A stretch of DNA of 64,000 bases, from the NCBI GenBank assembly GCA_965214085.1, contig OZ243937.1:1488001-1552000 (forward strand), in the 5' to 3' direction. This DNA is from UBA6055 sp965214085. GTDB lineage: Bacteria; Chloroflexota; Anaerolineae; Aggregatilineales; Phototrophicaceae. Shown here piece after piece: positions 34,778 to 43,933 of the stretch (positions are counted from its first letter, which is position 1; every line of letters starts with the position of its first letter). Below the pieces are notes generated by a model. It saw only the letters and a program-made list of their open reading frames with translations, was not told the origin of the DNA and ran no database searches. Position numbers and translations under genes: made by a program.

Positions 34778-36547
34778 TTACGATTCCGCAGGCGCGTAGC
34801 GGTCGAATATGTGACGGTAGGACTCGGACCTGCGCAGCAGCTCCTCATGCGATCCCTGCGCCACTATGCGCCCCCGCCGCAGCACAACAATATGATCAGC
34901 CCAGCGGATCTGCGAAAGCCGGTGAGTGATCAGCAGCGTCGTTCGCCCGCGCGCCGCGGACCAAATCGCCCGCTGAATCTTGTCTTCCGTCGCGCTGTCG
35001 ATCGCGCTGGTGCTATCGTCCAGGATCAGAATCGGGGGATCCGTCTGGAAGGCGCGGGCCAGCGCCAGCCGCTGCCTTTGCCCGCCGCTGAGGGTCATGC
35101 CGCGTTGGCCGATCACCGTATCATAGCCGGCGGGAAAGGCCGAAATAAACTCGTGCGCTTGCGCCGCCTTGGCGGATTCGACGATGCCAGCGCGATCGAC
35201 CTCGTCGCGTCCAAAGGCGATATTCTCCGCCACACTGCGGCTGAAGAGAAATATGTCCTGTTCGATAATACTGATCTGCGAGCGCAAAGCCTGCAAATTC
35301 CAGTCACGTACATCAACCCCGTCGACAAGTACGCGACCGTGGTCGACGTCATAGATGCGATTGACCAATTTGCTGAGCGTACTCTTGCCGCAACCAGTCT
35401 GGCCCACGATGGCCACGGTTTGCCCGGGCTCGACGCGGAAGGAGATGCCCTCCAGCACCGGCTCATCTGGGTTGTAGCCGAATGAGACATCTTCGAAGGC
35501 GATCTCCCCGCGAATGGTTCCGCTGTAACCAAGCGCGTTTTGATCAAGCGTAGTGGTGGTGGTCATGACTTCAAGAATGCGCGCGGCGCTGGCGTAACCG
35601 GAAGCGATGCGCGCTGTCGAAAAGAGCGAGATGAATACAGGAAACTGAAAGAGGCTGATGAGGCCAAGGTATGCCACTACCTGCCCCTCGGCGATAGCGC
35701 CGGCTTGGAAGAGCGCCGCCGCGTGCCATAGCGCGCCGGTATAAGTGATTCCCAGCAAAAAGATCGACAGATAGCGCGCCTCAAACTCGCCTTGATCGAT
35801 GAAGCGGTCGCGGACGAGATCGGCCAAGCCATTAAAAGTGCGGACTTCACTGCTTTCTTGCGCCGCGCCTTTGACCACCTCCAAGCCATCAAGCGACTCC
35901 GCCAGCCGGGCGTTCATATCTCCAAAGTGGCGGCGCACGTCTTGCGCGATCGGATGCAGCCGCCTGATGAAATAGACCTGGACGATGATATGCGCGAGGA
36001 TGAAAAACATCGGCATCACGATCAAGTCGGGATGAATGCCCGGCGCATACAGGGCCGGCATGATGAGGAACATATTGGCGCCGGCGATCAAATTGACGCC
36101 CGGGTTCATCATCAGGTTCATTTCGCGCACGTCGTTGGTTACGCGCGCCATGGTCTCGCCCACCGGCTGCCGATCGTGATAACTCATGCTCTTGGCCAAC
36201 AGGCTGGAATAGAGCTCATCGCGGACGTCGCGCTCAAAGCGCTGGGCGAAGACTTCGGCCGAAAAATTGCGCAAGAATTGCAGCAGCGAACGCAGCGACT
36301 GCGAGGCGATAACCAGCAAGACGCTGTTCAGCACCAGTCCAAGCGTCTCGTCGTTTTGCAGCAGAATGGCGTCAAAGGCGCTGCCCACCGCGCCGGGAAC
36401 AACCCCCGCGAGAAAGGCATTACAAAAGGCGCCGACCATCAGCAACAGGGCGGCGATCGGGTGGCGCGCGACATGTGAAATGATGAAGCGAATCGGGCTG
36501 CTGTGGTTAGTCCGTATGGGAGACGCGACGCTGAATTCGGCAGCCAT
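34778..36547 (-). CDS. ABC exporter half-transporter (TMD-NBD), partner 1
   Basis: This is a 589-residue exporter subunit with six helices then an ATPase. Walker A is GQTGCGKST, the signature is canonical (LSGGQRQRLALARAF) and the H-loop lies in LLITHRLSQI. Walker B reads PILILDDSTSAID, with Asp in place of the catalytic Glu. That substitution marks the degenerate half of heterodimeric exporters. This half's Walker motifs would pair with the altered LSLGQ signature of the partner, so both defects fall in the same ATP site. ATG 36547 is preferred over TTG 36550 because AGGAA precedes it at good spacing. Confidence 0.92.
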   Translation of the reverse strand: MAAEFSVASPIRTNHSSPIRFIISHVARHPIAALLLMVGAFCNAFLAGVVPGAVGSAFDAILLQNDETLGLVLNSVLLVIASQSLRSLLQFLRNFSAEVFAQRFERDVRDELYSSLLAKSMSYHDRQPVGETMARVTNDVREMNLMMNPGVNLIAGANMFLIMPALYAPGIHPDLIVMPMFFILAHIIVQVYFIRRLHPIAQDVRRHFGDMNARLAESLDGLEVVKGAAQESSEVRTFNGLADLVRDRFIDQGEFEARYLSIFLLGITYTGALWHAAALFQAGAIAEGQVVAYLGLISLFQFPVFISLFSTARIASGYASAARILEVMTTTTTLDQNALGYSGTIRGEIAFEDVSFGYNPDEPVLEGISFRVEPGQTVAIVGQTGCGKSTLSKLVNRIYDVDHGRVLVDGVDVRDWNLQALRSQISIIEQDIFLFSRSVAENIAFGRDEVDRAGIVESAKAAQAHEFISAFPAGYDTVIGQRGMTLSGGQRQRLALARAFQTDPPILILDDSTSAIDSATEDKIQRAIWSAARGRTTLLITHRLSQIRWADHIVVLRRGRIVAQGSHEELLRRSESYRHIFDRYAPAES

Positions 36548-36656
36548 CAATGTTCCTGCAATTGGCGGAAGCGCAATACGGGAGTGTAGCCGAAACTGGG
36601 AAATACCAGAATGGACGATTTAGTCCAGGATGCGCCTGACTGGCCTGTTTCGGCGA

Positions 36657-39059
36657 TTACCCCACGCTGAATGTGAAGGGCAGTACGCCGATGTCATCGT
36701 CGCCCGCGACATCGGCGCCGCTGACCGGGAGTCGCTTGATCTCGCCGCTGTCGCCATCGCGATAGTAGAGCAGCACCCACAGGCGATAATCGCCCGGTGG
36801 CGCGTCCTGCGGCAGGCGAATGGCGCGGTTGTCCCATAGTGGCGCGTTCGGCGTCCAATTGCTTGTCGGTGTGAAGCCGGCTTGCGGCGCGGTGTCCCAG
36901 CCTTGCGCGATCGGCCCGCCGCTATCGGCGGACGCAATGAATGTCGCCACTGTGTAACTGATTGTGAGCTTTGCATCCGTTTGCCAGAGCAGCGAAAACT
37001 CGACTGTCTCTCCGGCTTGGTAAGGGCTGTCATTCCGCGCGACGTAGCTAAGCAACTCAATGTCGTCGCCAAAGCGCAGATCGGTGGCGAAGTCGCCGGC
37101 GTACAATGACATCGGGTTAGATACGGGCGACTTTGCGCTGTATTCGAGTAACCGCACGGTATCGTAAGGTTGGGAAAGGCGAACCTCTTGAACGGGATAG
37201 GCATGCATCGCCAGATAGCGCTCCAGCGGTCGGAAGCTCCAGGACATAAACGGGCTGGTATTGGCCAGCAGCCAGATGCGATCGTGACGCCCAGCCACAT
37301 GCTGAACCGCGCGCAGCGAATGCACATCAAACCAGCTATTGGCGTTATTTGAGACAACCTGCGCCGCTTGACTGTCGCTTGCGGCCTGCGCCAGCGGGCG
37401 CGGCAATACAATAACGCGGGGATTGGCCCCAGTATGATGATTCAGAATGAAGTTGCCATAGTCATTGCCCGGCAGCAGCAATATATCGTCCGGCGAGGAT
37501 GACCGCTCGAGATTGTCCAGCGCCTCGTGCAGCGCCTTCTGCTGCGAGTTGCTTCGCGGGTCCTTGAAATAGGCTGAACTGAGGTTCAGGTAAACGGCGG
37601 CCAGGCAGAGCGGCGTCAGGAATAATGAAGCAAAGCGCAGCTTGTTTAGGCGCCTCTGAAGCAGCAGAATCAGCGTCGCGGTTATCACGAGGATAAGCAG
37701 AGCAAAGCTGATACCCCACAAGGGAAGGTTCGCTCGCGCCCACAAGAAGTCAAAGCCCAAGTCCTGCCATCTTTGCGGCAGCACGAACCAGCGAAAATAA
37801 GCTGGCTGCCACATGGCCGGCAACCATTCGGATAACCCTTGTGACTCCGCCGGCAGCGTCTCGCCAAAATGTACCCAGCTTAGCGCGACGCTGTTAAATT
37901 GGATCCATACGCCGTATAGCAGCAGCGCGCCCCACAAGAGTCGCAAGCCTTTGTTTACCGAGCTAAAGAGTCGCTGTGCCACGGGCGCGGCCGCCAAGAT
38001 CAAGACCGGAATGGCGGGCAGCAGAAAACGCGGCGGCCAACTGAGACCGCCAAACCAGTGCGAGCCTGTTGTCAGCGCGTGCCCCAGTACATAGCTGACT
38101 GACATCAGACAGATCATAAGCAGCAGGCGGAATTGCTCTTGACGCCACAGCAGCACAGCGCCGGCCAGCGATAACAGAACGATGGGAGACGTCCCCCAAA
38201 TACTGGCGCCCGGGCTCAGGAGGTAGCTGCGCAGCGCGGCGCCGAGGTAGGGCGTATCGACTTGAAGCGACGCTGTCAGCTGCTGCAAAGCGGCAGGCAA
38301 GGGATCGATCAGCATGGGCACTGCTAAGAGCGCCAGCGACAGCGCCAGAATAATCAGCGCGATACGCCGTCCCTTACCCCCTTGAAGAATCCGAAGCTCA
38401 GGCAGCGCAAAGGCAATAGCAGCTGGAATCGCCAGCGCAGCCGAGTACTTGGTCAAATAGGCTAGATAGAGACTTGCGCCAGCGACAATCAGGCTGAACA
38501 GGCGCTGCGCCAGCGGTCGATCACGCCCCAGTTGGGCCGCCAGTAGAGCGAGCAATATGAACAGGGCAGACAGCGGTTCGCGGAAGAACGTCTGGCTGTA
38601 GGCCCAAAGATTCGTCCCGATGCCGGCCGAGACCGCGACCAATACTGCGACGGCTTGCGAGTAATCCAGGGCAATGACCAGCAAATAGAGCAGCCCGGCG
38701 ATCAGCGCGCTTACAAAAACATTAAAGAGCCAAACTGTATGAATGACGCCAAGCCTCGGCAGCGTCTCGGCAATCTGTGACAAGGGCAGGGCGAGTTGGA
38801 TGTTGAGCCGCTCTTCGACTTCGTATGCGCTCAGCGGAAGGCTGTGCTTCTGCCGTATGCGCAGACTTGGCTTGAACCAATTCGATTCGTCCATAAACCA
38901 GTCGCCATGGCGCGAGAGGCTGGTTACCGCATCCAGCGCGCGCAGCGTGTCGCCGGACTGTATGACCGCGCGATAAGTCAGCATATAAACGCAGGTCATC
39001 AGGCAAACCAGCAAGAGAAATACGCTGAATCGATACGCCTTTGGAGTTGACGGCGGCAT
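36657..39059 (-). CDS. Polytopic GT-C-like membrane protein
   Basis: This is an 800-residue protein. Helix 1 (residues 10-30) is followed by an extracytoplasmic loop with acidic residues (SGDTLRALDAVTSLSRHGDW and WFMDESNWF). About ten more helices run to residue 500, with an ArnT-like loop AYSQTFFREPLSALF. A large extracytoplasmic C-terminal domain contains LLPGNDYGNFILNHHTGANP and then a beta-sandwich-like end. The architecture matches the other GT39-like proteins here, but the catalytic acidic pair is less clear, so I call it only GT-C-like. It begins 10 bases after the HTH regulator gene and may be controlled with it. Confidence 0.75.
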   Translation of the reverse strand: MPPSTPKAYRFSVFLLLVCLMTCVYMLTYRAVIQSGDTLRALDAVTSLSRHGDWFMDESNWFKPSLRIRQKHSLPLSAYEVEERLNIQLALPLSQIAETLPRLGVIHTVWLFNVFVSALIAGLLYLLVIALDYSQAVAVLVAVSAGIGTNLWAYSQTFFREPLSALFILLALLAAQLGRDRPLAQRLFSLIVAGASLYLAYLTKYSAALAIPAAIAFALPELRILQGGKGRRIALIILALSLALLAVPMLIDPLPAALQQLTASLQVDTPYLGAALRSYLLSPGASIWGTSPIVLLSLAGAVLLWRQEQFRLLLMICLMSVSYVLGHALTTGSHWFGGLSWPPRFLLPAIPVLILAAAPVAQRLFSSVNKGLRLLWGALLLYGVWIQFNSVALSWVHFGETLPAESQGLSEWLPAMWQPAYFRWFVLPQRWQDLGFDFLWARANLPLWGISFALLILVITATLILLLQRRLNKLRFASLFLTPLCLAAVYLNLSSAYFKDPRSNSQQKALHEALDNLERSSSPDDILLLPGNDYGNFILNHHTGANPRVIVLPRPLAQAASDSQAAQVVSNNANSWFDVHSLRAVQHVAGRHDRIWLLANTSPFMSWSFRPLERYLAMHAYPVQEVRLSQPYDTVRLLEYSAKSPVSNPMSLYAGDFATDLRFGDDIELLSYVARNDSPYQAGETVEFSLLWQTDAKLTISYTVATFIASADSGGPIAQGWDTAPQAGFTPTSNWTPNAPLWDNRAIRLPQDAPPGDYRLWVLLYYRDGDSGEIKRLPVSGADVAGDDDIGVLPFTFSVG

Positions 39060-39069
39060 CGCGGTCAGT

Positions 39070-39852
39070 TCACGCTGTGGCGGGCGAGCGGCCGTTGGCG
39101 TCGCGCTTGTCGTTGATGATGTTGTACAGCGCTTCGGCGATGAGATGCAGATCTGCGCGGTTGATTTGGCGGAAGGCCATGGCCAGGCGGATAAAGGCTT
39201 GGTTCTTGTCGTCCGCGGCGAAGCGAACCAAGTCCGATTCGGCGGGAGCTTGCGGCGCGCCTTCGCCAGGGGGTAAGTCTTGACTGCGCTGTAAATCGTC
39301 CGAACTCAGAAAATACCGCAGGTCCAGACGGATTGCCTGAGCCAGCACGCAGAGGTGATGAATCGGAATCTTGACTTCGCCACATTCATAGCGCTCGATC
39401 AGATCGATATCCAGGCCCGTTCTGGCGCCTAGTTCCGCTACCGCGAAAGCCTGCTTTTGTCTGGCTAATTTCAGCTTGACGCCGATGATGCGTTGACGCA
39501 GCAAGGTGTATTCAGCGTCGCGGGCGAAGTTGACTTCCGCGGATTCAGCGTCTTCGCCGGCTGCGGTCGCCTGCAGAAATCTCGTCAAGCCTTCAAGCTG
39601 CGGCAAGCTAGGCGCGGACTCGCCAAGTTCCCAAGCTTCAATCAGCTGAGTGTCAACCTGCAGAAACGAGGCGCAGTCGGCGACCGAGCGCTCGGCCGAG
39701 AGCCTGCCGCGCCGAATCAATACGCCAATAATCCGGCCGCGCAGATCATGCGCTTCAGCTTGATTCTGTGTCGCTGTTGCGGATGAGGGCGAGGATTGCA
39801 GCGCCTCAAGCGCCGATTGCGTCAGGTCAACATAATCCATCAAAGGTCTCAT
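39070..39852 (-). CDS. DNA-binding protein with two tandem XRE-type HTH domains
   Basis: This protein has about 260 residues and two helix-turn-helix units related by internal repetition. One starts at GRIIGVLIRRGR and runs to IEAWELGESAPSLPQLEGL. The other starts at QRIIGVKLKLARQ and runs to LIERYECGEVKIPIHHL. Both carry the XRE pattern in which the last helix reads I-x-x-(W/Y)-E-x-G. The C-terminus is helical. The open frame reaches TTG 39885, but a good promoter overlaps that region, so I choose ATG 39852 (or 39840). The start is then within about 10-20 bases of the predicted transcript end, so it is nearly leaderless. It is probably a regulator of the adjacent membrane protein operon. Confidence 0.8.
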   Translation of the reverse strand: MRPLMDYVDLTQSALEALQSSPSSATATQNQAEAHDLRGRIIGVLIRRGRLSAERSVADCASFLQVDTQLIEAWELGESAPSLPQLEGLTRFLQATAAGEDAESAEVNFARDAEYTLLRQRIIGVKLKLARQKQAFAVAELGARTGLDIDLIERYECGEVKIPIHHLCVLAQAIRLDLRYFLSSDDLQRSQDLPPGEGAPQAPAESDLVRFAADDKNQAFIRLAMAFRQINRADLHLIAEALYNIINDKRDANGRSPATA

Positions 39853-39867
39853 ACTTGTGTGGCACAG

Positions 39868-39896
39868 ATTATAGGCTTTCGCCAATTTTCGGGCAA
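39868..39896 (-). promoter_or_regulatory. Sigma-70 promoter for the double-HTH regulator
   Basis: On the minus strand, TTGCCC (39891-39896), a 17-base spacer and a perfect TATAAT (39868-39873). Its position inside the apparent 5' end of the frame decides against the TTG start at 39885. Confidence 0.75.
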
Positions 39897-39902
39897 GCGA
39901 GA

Positions 39903-40083
39903 CGGGCGCGGGTAGTGTATCGAATTCGGTTGAAATTAAATTTCACCACAAAGACACAAAGGCACAAAGCACACAAAGAATATGGCTAAACTCGATTAAG
40001 TTTCTCGGTGCTCTCGCATTTCTCGGTGTCCTCGATGGCATAGTAATTGTTTCAACCGAAAAGGATACATATCCCGGGTGCGG
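39903..40083. repeat. Family B element without the nested insertion (empty site)
   Basis: The element is about 39911-40074, with the same ends as other B copies. Flanks CGGGCGCGG (39903-39911) and CGGGTGCGG (40075-40083) match at 8 of 9. At 40011-40027 the sequence reads CTCTCGCATTTCTCGGT without interruption. The other three copies carry 190-204 extra bases there, so this is the uninserted form. Confidence 0.85.
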
Positions 40084-40126
40084 AACGTGATAGACGCTTG
40101 GCAGCATTCTCTGGATGCGCCGCTGG

Positions 40127-42577
40127 TCAATCGTCCCCCGCCTGCGCTGGCGAGCCGTCTGCAGGAGGCGGCTCGAAGGGACCGTGTGTATGAATCTTGA
40201 TCTCGCGCAGGTCGTTGCGCGCGTTGACTGAAATGATGGTTTTGATGTCTACTTCATCCGGTATCAGGCCCAACTCCTGCAGCGTCCAGACGGTGGTCAG
40301 CCGCCCGCTGAGATTGGGCCATTGGTCTTTGGCCCAGGAATAACGCTCGCGGCAAAATTGCCAGATTGCTTCCGGCTGCTGCTCCCATTTGAATTGCTGA
40401 AATTGCTCGAATATCAGATCGTCGTCAGTTAATGGGAAGAGCAAGCTGATCATCGACCGCTGCACATCGGCGCCATTGCGACCGTGTTCTTCATTGACCC
40501 AATTGGCGTAATACTTGTCGATGAAAGTGAAGATTCCGTAGTGCGAATAACTCTCGATTTTGGCAATGATCTCAGCGCGCGCGTTGAAGTACTTGAAGTA
40601 GGTGTCATCAAGATCTTTGCTCGGTTCGTGGGCAATGTCATCATCGTATTCGGCTTCCATTCGTTGCAGCTCAAACGCGTCTTTTTCCAGGCTGTATACG
40701 TGGGTGACGAGATGCCTGATGCGAGCCGAGTCCACGTTGAATTTCACCAATGCGCCTTCTTCCAGCAGCAGGTTGACGCGGTCGATGATACCGCGCGCCC
40801 GCGCTTTGTCATGCGCACGCTGGATGCCGCTTTCGTAGTTGGGTTTGCCATCCGGCGCAGGTGTGTATGCGGTCAGCTTTTGCGGGTCTCGCCGAGCGCC
40901 GCCGAAGGCGTAATATAGCTGAAACAGCGTGATAAGCACCGTCAAAACCACGATAGCGCCGAGCGCATCGGTCTTCTGGGTGATCAGGACGATGCCCATC
41001 GCGTAGCTGGCGAGCATGCCGCGGAAGCCGGCGAACCGCAGCGAACGCGCTTCGCCCGAGCCGGGGGTAATGCCGCGGTCGCGCAGCACGTCATCGCGCG
41101 CGAAACAGACCGTCGTGCTGGTAATGATGAATGCGCTGACAAAACCAAAGGCGTAATAGGCTTCGACGATAACAACTTCGCGTATAAGGGGGATAAAGGC
41201 GGCGGCAAATCCCCAGATGACGGCGATGCCGATACGGTCATTGGTGAAGAAGCCCGGCAGTCGACCCAGCTTGGCGGCATTCGCGGCGACCGCAGCGCCA
41301 CCGACATAGCCGCCGCCTTGCGCCAAGAGCAGAATGATGGCCAAGAGCAGCGCGGCGATCGACAGTATGCTCTGACCATCGGTGCCGCGCAGGGCGCTAT
41401 TAATGGCGCGGGCGATGGCGATGTCATTGGCGATCGCGCCAATATCGGCTTCGCGATCGTGTTCCAAAGGCGCCGCGCCGGATTCGGCTGTGTTGTGTTC
41501 CGGCGCTGCATGTTGCCGCTGCTCGTAGATCCTTTGCGCTTCGGCGGTGTCCTGCTCGGCGACAATAATGTCGGCCTGCTCGACGCCGCGTCCAAATGTC
41601 TGCGCCGCCACGATTTCGTATTCGATCAGCAAGGTGCTGTAGCCTTCGGTAGACGGTATGTTCCACAACTTGGCCGCCGCCAGCTGCAATACGCCGGTTC
41701 CGATCAGAAATACGGCGGCTAACGTCAGTGCCGTGTTAACCACTTTCCATTTTGGGCGCGCCGCATGCTTGCCACTGGCGGGGATCACTTCGTAACCTGA
41801 GAAGCCAAGCATGGCGCTACTCATGGAGCGGAAGAAGAATTGGAAAAACAGCACCGATCCGATGGCGGGCGCGTCGCCAGCCGCGCGCACCACATGCTCC
41901 ACAACTTGCGCTTCTTCCAGGCGGTGAACGATGCCGCTGGTCAAAAATCCCCATTCCGGATTGGCGAGCGCGCTGTAGCCGACCAGCGAAAGCGCAAATA
42001 GCGTAAATATCGTGAAGGCGCCGCCGCCCAGCAAGAATAAGGGCACGGCGCGCCGAGGACCCACGGCCACGAGAACCGCCATGATAAAGAACGCGAAGCA
42101 CTCGGCGAGCAAGATACGATATGGCGCAAACTCCGGAAATAGCAGCATCAGTACATCGGCGGCCGATATCGAGCTAATTATGATCGTTAGGACTGCGTCG
42201 AGGAAAAACAGACTGGTGCCGACCCAGGAGAGCCAGCGCAGCTTCGGCGGGCCGATCGCCTCTACCAGGGGACCGCTGCCGCCGGCGGTAGGTCGAATGT
42301 AGGCGCCCGCTTTGTAGGCCGGGACGATGCCCAGGAATAGCATGGCCGAAAGCAAGATAAATGCCAGGATGGCAATGTCATGGTGACCGCTGGCGCCGTG
42401 AATGGCGAGCAAAGTTTGATAGGCGGCCACGCTGAAGGCATCGGCCGCGATCTCGAAGATAAGCGCGAATACACCCAGGCCCGTGCCGCCTAGCAGCAAG
42501 CCCTCGACCATTAACTTGGGCAGCTTGCGCGACGCCTCGCGTTTCTCGTCCGGATCAATGTAGCTGCGCAGAACCAT
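40127..42577 (-). CDS. APC-superfamily transporter with large hydrophilic loop and extra C-terminal domain
   Basis: This 816-residue protein begins with an APC-like membrane domain of about twelve helices (residues 20-560), including the Gly-rich first helix GLLLGGTGLGVFALIFEIAA. A charged insertion of about 90 residues (near 330-420, with AEQDTAEAQRIYEQRQHAAP) interrupts the helices. A cytoplasmic C-terminal region of about 250 residues (from TAYTPAPDGKPNYESGIQRA) is rich in charged helices. I do not recognise it; it may be regulatory. Typical APC permeases have 450-650 residues. ATG 42577, with GAGGGA upstream, is preferred to TTG 42610. The substrate is unknown. Confidence 0.8.
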   Translation of the reverse strand: MVLRSYIDPDEKREASRKLPKLMVEGLLLGGTGLGVFALIFEIAADAFSVAAYQTLLAIHGASGHHDIAILAFILLSAMLFLGIVPAYKAGAYIRPTAGGSGPLVEAIGPPKLRWLSWVGTSLFFLDAVLTIIISSISAADVLMLLFPEFAPYRILLAECFAFFIMAVLVAVGPRRAVPLFLLGGGAFTIFTLFALSLVGYSALANPEWGFLTSGIVHRLEEAQVVEHVVRAAGDAPAIGSVLFFQFFFRSMSSAMLGFSGYEVIPASGKHAARPKWKVVNTALTLAAVFLIGTGVLQLAAAKLWNIPSTEGYSTLLIEYEIVAAQTFGRGVEQADIIVAEQDTAEAQRIYEQRQHAAPEHNTAESGAAPLEHDREADIGAIANDIAIARAINSALRGTDGQSILSIAALLLAIILLLAQGGGYVGGAAVAANAAKLGRLPGFFTNDRIGIAVIWGFAAAFIPLIREVVIVEAYYAFGFVSAFIITSTTVCFARDDVLRDRGITPGSGEARSLRFAGFRGMLASYAMGIVLITQKTDALGAIVVLTVLITLFQLYYAFGGARRDPQKLTAYTPAPDGKPNYESGIQRAHDKARARGIIDRVNLLLEEGALVKFNVDSARIRHLVTHVYSLEKDAFELQRMEAEYDDDIAHEPSKDLDDTYFKYFNARAEIIAKIESYSHYGIFTFIDKYYANWVNEEHGRNGADVQRSMISLLFPLTDDDLIFEQFQQFKWEQQPEAIWQFCRERYSWAKDQWPNLSGRLTTVWTLQELGLIPDEVDIKTIISVNARNDLREIKIHTHGPFEPPPADGSPAQAGDD

Positions 42578-42680
42578 TCGGGTTCCCTCGTGGGCAGTTC
42601 GCTGTGACAACCCGCCCAGCCTATCATAATATGCGATTGAATTTCAAGTAATATCGCCGCGTCTAGCGTGTGCTGCCAAG

Positions 42681-42931
42681 GAAATTGCATCAATATATTT
42701 TTCACCACAGAGGCACAGAGAGCACAGAGAAAAGTCTATCATTTATAGGTATTGTAAAATTGCACTTCAATTTTGAACCCATTTTTATGAAACCTGCCGA
42801 AGCCTGTCGAAATATGTAGGGGCGAGCCTTGGCTCGCCCTTACGCACGCAGCATTGGATTTCATAATTTGTATGAGCCGAGTGTGATTTGCGAACGACTG
42901 TGGTGAAAAATAATTTGATGCGATTGCCCTG
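42681..42931. repeat. Degenerate family A element
   Basis: The left end GAAATTGCATCAATATATTT is decayed. The right end is intact (TTTGATGCGATTGCCCTG, to 42931). The left CACCACAGAGGCACAGAGAG arm is kept and the right arm is mostly lost. The interior includes TTGCACTTCAATTTTGAACC, shared with the 21.7- and 48.1-kb copies, and the palindrome GGGGCGAGCCTTGGCTCGCC found inside B copies. No convincing target duplication is seen. It fills the gap between the APC gene and the methyltransferase. Confidence 0.65.
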
Positions 42932-43021
42932 TCCTGTGTTTCGAGTGGTTCGTCCCGCATTGCGACAGTCGCATGGCAACGCTAGAATAAACGTCTTCGA
43001 CTCAAAATGAGAAAGAGTACT

Positions 43022-43876
43022 ATGCCGAATAGGATTCACCACGAAACCAATCGCCTGTCATGGAATGAAGGCACGAAGGCGCACAACAGCCACAAAGGCG
43101 ATCAGGCCTCATTCTTCCGCGCGGGTGGCAATACGCTGTTCCAGGAAGAACGGGTGCTGCTGGGCGATATCGCGGGCAAGACCCTGCTTCATTTACAGTG
43201 CAACTGCGGGCAGGACACGCTCAGCATCGCCCGGCATCTGGGCGCGGATGCGACCGGCGTTGACATCAGCGATGAGGCGATTAGTTTCGCCCGCGAGCTT
43301 GCCGATCAATGCGCTATTCCGGCGACTTTTGTGCGTGAGGATATCTATGATTTCTTCCTCAGCAATCAGCGCCGCTTCGATGTCGTTTATTCGACTTACG
43401 GGGTAATCTGCTGGCTGTCCGATCTGAAAGCGTGGGGGCGTGGCATCGCCGGCTGCTTGCAGCGGGGCGGGCGCTTTGTGTTGGTGGATTTTCACCCGGC
43501 TTTTTCGATGGTGGATGAAGACTGGCGGCTGCGATTCGATTATATGGGCGGTTGTTTCCACGAGTTCGAGTCGGGCATAGGCGATTATGTGGCGCTGACC
43601 GGCGCGGCAGCCGAAATCGACCAATTGGAGCCCGGCATTAGCGACTTTCGGAATCCTTATCCCGGCGTTGAATACCAGTGGGGCATCGCCGACGTGGTTA
43701 TGGCGCTGGTAGATGCAGGCCTACAACTGAGGAGCTTGCAAGAATACCCGTATTGTAACGGCTTCCGGCCCTTTGCCGATATGACGGACTACGGCAACCG
43801 GCGTTACGGGCCTGCGCCGCACCTGCCCGGCAATATCCCGCTGATGTTTAGCTTGGTCGCTGAGCAGCCCCTGTGA
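43022..43876 (+). CDS. Class I SAM-dependent methyltransferase
   Basis: This is a 284-residue cytoplasmic protein with a Rossmann-type SAM-binding core. Motif I is LLHLQCNCGQDTLSIARHLG, the acidic residue after beta-2 is in GVDISDEAISFAREL, and motif III follows FDVVYSTYGVICWL. The long C-terminal part (Trp/Tyr-rich, ending PGNIPLMFSLVAEQPL) resembles small-molecule methyltransferases of the UbiE/type 11 group. I prefer ATG 43022, preceded by GAGAAAGAG, over ATG 43007. It converges on the tandem GH117 gene. The substrate is not predictable, and a link with the glycan locus is only positional. Confidence 0.87.
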   Translation: MPNRIHHETNRLSWNEGTKAHNSHKGDQASFFRAGGNTLFQEERVLLGDIAGKTLLHLQCNCGQDTLSIARHLGADATGVDISDEAISFARELADQCAIPATFVREDIYDFFLSNQRRFDVVYSTYGVICWLSDLKAWGRGIAGCLQRGGRFVLVDFHPAFSMVDEDWRLRFDYMGGCFHEFESGIGDYVALTGAAAEIDQLEPGISDFRNPYPGVEYQWGIADVVMALVDAGLQLRSLQEYPYCNGFRPFADMTDYGNRRYGPAPHLPGNIPLMFSLVAEQPL

Positions 43877-43933
43877 ACGCTCATTCGACATAAGCGCCCT
43901 GTGCGGCTGACGTTACCTTGGTGAGCCGGCGAG

